The notes below the pieces were generated by a model, which worked only from the letters and a program-made list of their open reading frames with translations, searched no databases and had not been told where the DNA came from. Below, piece by piece: positions 59,013 through 64,000 of a stretch of 64,000 nt of DNA; positions within the stretch are counted from its first letter, which is position 1, and every line of letters starts with the position of its first letter. Both the position numbers and the translations under genes were made by a program. Source of the stretch: Eucommia ulmoides (lineage: Eukaryota > Streptophyta > Magnoliopsida > Garryales > Eucommiaceae); the NCBI GenBank assembly GCA_016647705.1, contig CM028329.1:61583231-61647230 (forward strand). Direction: 5' to 3'.

Positions 59013-60385
59013 TTAAATTCGGGAATTAAACAATTCAATTGCAATTCTCTCTCTCAAGCTAATCATATATGCTTGATCTGCTTGCTTGCTTCCCCTTCTA
59101 GTTTCAATTTCTGAAGTAATTATTTTATCATCAAATGATTCATTTACTTCATAACCTTCAGTAAATTGGTCAAAAAAATCATCAGTCACAATTGTTTTCC
59201 AAAGATAGTTATGAATAGCTACACAAGCAATAACAATATTTCTCTGCACTCCAAATGTATATGATGGCATCAACTTCAAGATTGGAAAACGCATTTTCAG
59301 AACCCCAAAAGCTCGTTCAATTACATTCCGTAATTTGGCATGAGCATGGTTGAAAAGTTCTTCTTTCGTTCTAGGACCGTTACTCCTAAAGTCATACAAC
59401 CAATATCGTACATTACGATAGGGCGCCATAAATTCCCTTGTATGAGTATATGCAGCATCGCATAAATAATAGTTATCTGTATAATTAATATATAGAAATA
59501 TTATTCAATCGCATAACTCATAAATATACTAAATTGTATTATACAATTAAATTAATATGAAAAATAATGTAAAAAGAATTTACTTGGCAAAGGAAATGAA
59601 AAATTGTTCGCTGGATCATTCATAGTTTCTGACAACACTCTTGCGTCATGTGCAACACTTTCCCAATCAGCCCATAAAAATGTAAAAATCATATCGAAGT
59701 CACATATCACAAGCACATTTTGATAACACTGTCCTCTCCCTCTTCCTCTAAATGGAACTTGCTTATCAGGAGAAATAACCGCATGAATAAGAGTTCCATC
59801 AAGTGCCCCTACAGCACCCTTTAAAAAGAATCGGTTAATTCAAACAAAACACCAAAATCAACTACTAAACAAACAATTTAGATATTTTACCTGAAATATT
59901 TGCCTAAGGCGTTGATGGTATTGATTTGAACTCTCATTGCTTGTTGTCGGGATGATCATTTCTTTAGAAAAATATATCATTGCATCCAATACTTCATGGA
60001 AAATTTTATGTATAGTTTGAGTTGAATGGTTGAATCTTCTCTTCACACAACGAATTCTTGAATTGTGACTTAAAATTAAGAGAAATATTGCCATTTTCTC
60101 TTTAACGGAAATGTAACGACTATCTTTTAACCATCTTTTGTTTTCGAAGTAGGTACACAACCTTATGAATGGGTCAATCTTCATCCTCAACATTTCGAGA
60201 CAATGAGAATCATTTCCGTTAACAATTTCTTCTACATATAATTTTCCACTAAGAGCGGAATCGGTATCGGGTCTTCTTCTATTTCTCCTTATTTTTTTCA
60301 TTAACAAAAGAACTGCAACTTTCTTTAAGACGATATTTGAATTCTTTACTTTCATTCTACAACAAAAATAAAATACTTTAATCAC
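59013..60385 (-). CDS. PIF/Harbinger DDE transposase (HARBI1-like)
   Basis: Three exons on the minus strand, 60355 (or 60385) to 59891, 59818-59584 and 59476-59013, splice in frame to 387 residues from the ATG at 60355, the usual size. The N-terminal part has the helix-turn-helix-like block of plant PIF proteins (KEKMAIFLLILSHNSRIRCV). The DDE_Tnp_4 domain is intact. The first Asp is in GALDGT (D162), the second in AHDARVL (D213), and the Glu is in RNVIERAFGVLK (E287), which fits the R-x3-E-x6-K pattern of IS5-like enzymes. It would cut and paste DNA at the element's terminal repeats, normally together with the Myb-like partner. Exon joins need no frameshift and no internal stop, so the gene looks recently functional. 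The neighbouring Myb-like gene ends 194 bp upstream of it. Confidence 0.9.
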
Positions 60386-60578
60386 CGGCTAAAAATATTT
60401 CATTGAAATAAAAAGTCAAATATCACATATATATAAAATCTTAAAAAAAACAAATACATAATGAGTCACATATTAAAACCACTAAGCGAATACTCAAATA
60501 CTTATACATCCAAATACTACATTAACATAAAAATTCATAATTGAAGTTCAACAAAAGATAATTCAAAATCCGTTACAT

Positions 60579-61495
60579 TCAAAGAAATCCTAATTTCTTC
60601 GCATTCATTTTTAGCCAATTGATTCTAACTTCTTCGGGTTTTCGAACTAATGTCATCCATTGCTCTCGATGTGATTGACTCTCACAAAAAATACTTAGCG
60701 CCGCAATATATAAAGGGTCATCCATTTGGAGCATTATCATATTATCCAAAGCTCCATTACACTCCTCCATGGTAGGTCCATCCGATTTCTCTAAGTTTTG
60801 CAAAACAGCTTATAGCTGTTTATCGATGTCATCACTTTTCATCTTCTTCTGACGCTTAGCTTTTGAAGATGAAGGTACAGAATCACCCTCTAGGTCAATT
60901 TGTACGCGTCCGATAGATTGAGACGTTGATGAGTACTGGACATCATCGGAAGGTAATCCTATCCTAGAAGGACCCCATGATGCTTCCCCTGTCGCTGTTA
61001 TACCATCAAACAACGCCTTCATTTCATCAGCATATTGCAGACCAACATATCGAAATTGTTTAGCTTCGGGATTGTCCTGTAAGGCATCATATTTTTCATT
61101 TATAAGTTATTATTTTATTATGTAATTTAAATATATATATTTGATAAATAATATCGTACTTCGTGTTACCTTTAAGTATGCGTTCCATTGCTCGGCACTC
61201 CAATTCTTCGTGTTTGTCAATGGATCATCTCCATGACTGGTATTTTTCATTAGTTTGGTACATGTTTGATATTTTTTCTTCATATAGTCCCATTGATTTT
61301 TCATTTGCTTTTGAGTTAAGACAATATTTTTTTTCTCGGCAATCTTCTCTACTATATTATTCCACGCTTCTTTCCTAAGAGTTCCACTAGATTTCTTGTT
61401 ATGATTCGCCTCTTCAAGACATAAATCCAGAAAAAGTTTATATTGATCTGGATCTTTCCAATTAGCTCTAGCATCATTAGTCGATATACTTATAC
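60579..61495 (-). pseudogene. Harbinger Myb/SANT-like second gene, with in-frame stop
   Basis: Exon A (about 61495-61170) encodes a Myb/SANT-like (Myb_DNA-bind_3) helix-rich domain: NWKDPDQYKLFLDLCLEEAN, LRKEAWNNIVEKI, QMKNQWDYMKKKY and NWSAEQWNAYLK. A GT-AG intron (61169-61077) leads to exon B (61076-60579), which continues NPEAKQFRYVGLQYADEM. After a basic KAKRQKKMK segment, TAA at 60812-60810 interrupts the frame. The same frame resumes at once (AVLQNLEKSDGPT) and reaches its natural end at 60579, so a single nonsense change separates the two parts. The start codon is not visible in exon A and may lie in an unrecognised upstream exon. In this superfamily the Myb-like protein helps import and target the transposase. 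The truncated form would keep its DNA-binding part. Confidence 0.78.
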
Positions 61496-62914
61496 CGGTT
61501 TGATTGAAAAAATATAATACAAGTGTAAATTAAAAAACAGAGTAGCTTATTCACACGCAATGATCAAACAAGTAGTATATATACGCTGACAATCTCATAG
61601 GAGAACTAGATTCTTGTAGAATGGAACATTAGAATGACCGTGTCTTCACCGAACCATAAAGATTCATGTGCTACAACTAACATGTATGCTTACATATAAA
61701 TGTTTTGCTTATTTCTCCTGATTAGGTAGAGTATGTGGGTTTGTGTGCGCATTTATACAGTATTGGAGTGTTTGTACTGGATTTTGAATGTTTCTGTGTG
61801 TTTTAGGTCTCTTCGAAATGTTTATACATGTTGAAGCATGATTATTGAAGCATTTCATCTCACTCTGATTCTAATCCTGTTTATGCTTTTAGAACATTAG
61901 CTATGATTGTTTAAGCATCACTTTCTCTCTCTCTGTGACTTGTTCATGTAAGTAAATTTTGAATCGTATGCCTGATCTATTGTTTGCTATAATCTCTTTG
62001 CATTTATTTAAGGAATTTAGAACAAGTGATTGCATGAATTTGCTCTTTAGGATGACAAGTAAAAGGAAAAGAGAAGCATCATAACAATTCTAAGGGTCAA
62101 GATGCATGGAAGCACGACTACACCTACCTAATAGAGTTCCACACTACCTAATAGAGTTCCACCCCAAATTGAATGATTTTTAAAAATAGTGTGTGTTTCA
62201 ATTCAAAAGAGGAGACCCAGAAAACAAAGGAAGTAGGTGAGGCAGGGGTCCTTTAAGATGGCACCTACAAGCCCTTTAACCCCAAAAAACAAGCATTGAT
62301 TACTCCAACAATCTAAAAACAAAATGAAATAGTCATTCCAGAAAACATAGAAGCCTTCCCAATTGGCTAGCAAAGCCTGTATCAACAACAACTAATTTCT
62401 AATCTCCCATCAAGCATCACGCATGCAGAAGTAAATGGAAAGTGATGTGCATCTGAAAAATTGAAACATGTGAACAGGAATTTCGAACTGATGCAAGAAG
62501 GATCTTTCAACGCATACCAATGATTCTATATTGAAACTAGAAACCATGAGAAAACAAACATTAAAACAGGGAAAACTAATAAAAACTAAACCACATCCAA
62601 ACAAGTTATGGAATCTCAGATTCATATCATAAAAGAATCAGGATGAAATAAAACATGCAAACCGGATCACAGTAAACCGTGTATGAAAAACAGAGAGATT
62701 ACCAACAGATAAAATTATGAATATGAACAAAGAAAAAAGAACAAGACTTCAACAGATAAATTGAAATTCAAAAAATAAAATATGAATCCATAACATAAAC
62801 AATCGTAGTTTCTTCTACTATTCCATTGAAAACAAGCAAAAATTTCAGATTTCGAAATAGAAAAACATATATATGAAGAAACTCTAAACCCTAAACTATA
62901 GATTCGAAGAACAT
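61496..62914 (-). other. presumed long first intron of the Harbinger transcript
   Basis: There is no conserved frame. The content is AT-rich with a duplicated ACACTACCTAATAGAGTTCC-like phrase at 62120-62160. The short frames here are not convincing. Confidence 0.4.
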
Positions 62915-62916
62915 AC

Positions 62917-63110
62917 CTCGTCGCTGCCGCTGTCGCTCCTCTTCTAAGCTCGTCGCCGCTGCTGCCGCTCCTTTTCTAAGCTCTCCGCCGCCGCTCCTCT
63001 TCAAAGCTCGCCGGCGTCGCCCCTCTTCTCAGATCGCGCCGCTTCTCTGCACAGCGACGAAACGAAATGGATCGATCGAATGAACGATGATCAGCAGAAG
63101 AGCCCTAGTT
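62917..63110 (-). promoter_or_regulatory. GC-rich leader exon and promoter side of the Harbinger element
   Basis: This is a GC-rich block (62930-63060) of GCCGCTGTCGCTCC-like repeats in AT-rich surroundings, about 290 bp inside the right terminus. On the minus strand it has no ATG. It ends in GACGAG|GTATGT, a strong 5' splice site at 62917/62916. It is best read as an untranslated first exon spliced over an intron of about 1.4 kb to the Myb-like exon near 61495. Confidence 0.55.
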
Positions 63111-63373
63111 CCCTAAGGGCAAAACGGTCAATTCCACTTTTTTTTTAATTTAAAAAATGCTGAGCGCAATCTGTAAAAAAAAATAAGCAAGGGGGATTTA
63201 CTGAATTTTTAACTTAATATTTCACTTAATTTTTAAGCAAACTTAATTAATTAAGTAATTTTTATTATACTTGTCAAACACACTTAATTCATTAAGCACT
63301 TAATTTAATCAGTTTTAAGTACTTAATTTTTTTATTAAACAAGCCCTAAATCAGTCAAATAGTTGATAAATAA

Positions 63374-63858
63374 GTTCCTGTTTGATAACGCAATTAAGCA
63401 CTTAAAACTGAATACATTAAGTACTTTTCAAATTAAGTTCGTTTGATAATAAAATTAAACAATCACTTAAAAAATAGGCCTCACTTAAGAAATTGTTCAA
63501 ATTTTAAGTGACGTGTGATTCACTTAATTTTTTAGAACTTATCACTTAATACCATAGAATATTTAATTATCACAACCGGCATTTTACACCAATACTATAA
63601 AATCTGACAAAAAAATAATACACAAAAAATTATAAATGGAGAAAATACTAAATTGAGAAAAAAATAGCGAGAGAAAGTTATAGAGAGAGAATATTTTAGA
63701 AAAACAAAATTGTAAAAATTATTTTAGGAACAAAAACTTGTACAAAGATAATTTTTTTGAAGTTAAAAGTATTAAAAAATTAAAAACTTAATATATTCAG
63801 CACTTAATAAATTCAGCACTTACAATTTTCAACACTTAAAAATTAACCGTTATTGCCC
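63374..63858. mobile_element. Harbinger MITE related to the adjacent full element
   Basis: The left end CCTGTTTGATAACGCAATTAAGCACTT-type sequence and the right end CTTAAAAATTAACCGTTATTGCCC are imperfect inverted copies. TAA flanks both sides (63371-63373 and 63859-63861). Subterminal TTCAGCACTTA and AAGTACTT motifs match those inside the ends of the 4.67-kb element 27 bp away. No coding capacity is seen. Confidence 0.72.
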
Positions 63859-63861
63859 TAA

Positions 63862-64000
63862 GACTTCATCTTGTAAATATATATCATGATTTATTGATAT
63901 AATTGATCCATTTGCAGCTGTAATCCACTGCTTTTTAAAAAGAAAAAGAAAACTCAAAGATCATGTAATATATGCCAACTACCAAGTGAAGCCATCCCTC
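63862..64000. other. window edge, no feature
   Basis: Nothing recognisable. Confidence 0.5.

Larger units (their letters stand above)
58676..63346 (-). mobile_element. PIF/Harbinger transposon, near-complete, 4.67 kb
   Basis: The left end GGGTTTGTTTAATAACGACT and the right end, in reverse GGGCTTGTTTAATAAAAAAA, are terminal inverted repeats. Subterminal repeats of AAGTGCTGAA / TTAAGTACTTAA type lie inside both. The flanking triplets TTA (58673-58675) and TAA (63347-63349) fit the TWA target with one difference. Both genes of the superfamily are present on the minus strand: a Myb/SANT-like gene near the right end, then a DDE transposase. A GC-rich leader exon sits next to the right terminus. 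An alternative reading is that the right boundary is at 63858, since that end also resembles the left end. Confidence 0.88.

Noticed and set aside
59477..59583. Possible frameshifts in the Harbinger transposase
   Set aside because: The apparent breaks are two short GT-AG introns; splicing restores every conserved motif.
1..64000. CRISPR arrays, bacterial operons or origins
   Set aside because: Sequence is a plant nuclear locus with spliced genes; tandem repeats found are microsatellites or transposon units.

Overview
This is plant nuclear DNA, most likely from a eudicot. It is AT-rich, its genes are intron-rich with GT-AG splice sites, and its intergenic space is packed with class II miniature transposons, SINEs and small LTR elements. 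The proteins match plant families that are single- or low-copy in angiosperms. Exon models were built by eye from reading frame, splice consensus and recalled family conservation; no alignment was run.

Layout. 2-577 (+) is the last exon of a TolB-like beta-propeller protein. 900-5700 is transposon-rich: a hAT element with 8-bp target duplications, and a PIF/Harbinger-type element carrying another one nested inside it. 5877-11676 (+) is a ZNF598/Hel2-type RING and zinc-finger E3 ligase of seven exons. 12643-13148 is a long hairpin repeat. 16382-20275 (-) is a CCCH zinc-finger/RRM RNA-binding protein of eight exons. 20280-34900 holds no host gene I can support and is a graveyard of hAT, Harbinger, foldback, SINE and TIR elements, many nested. 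34920-40648 (-) is V-ATPase subunit H (11 exons). 43007-45527 (+) is the exon-junction-complex protein Y14 (4 exons). 49711-56160 (+) is an ABCG half-transporter of the ABCG12/13/15 type (9 exons). 56500-58100 holds two small TRIM-like LTR elements. 58676-63346 is an almost complete PIF/Harbinger DNA transposon with matching terminal repeats, a spliced DDE transposase, a Myb/SANT-like second gene and a GC-rich leader exon. A 485-bp MITE with related ends lies 27 bp further on.

The host genes are unrelated housekeeping functions: ribosome quality control, RNA binding, vacuolar acidification, mRNA surveillance and lipid export. They do not form a functional cluster. The most distinctive biology is in the mobile DNA: a near-autonomous Harbinger element with an intact catalytic triad but a premature stop in its Myb-like partner, its probable MITE relatives, and several hairpin-forming repeat families inside and between genes.
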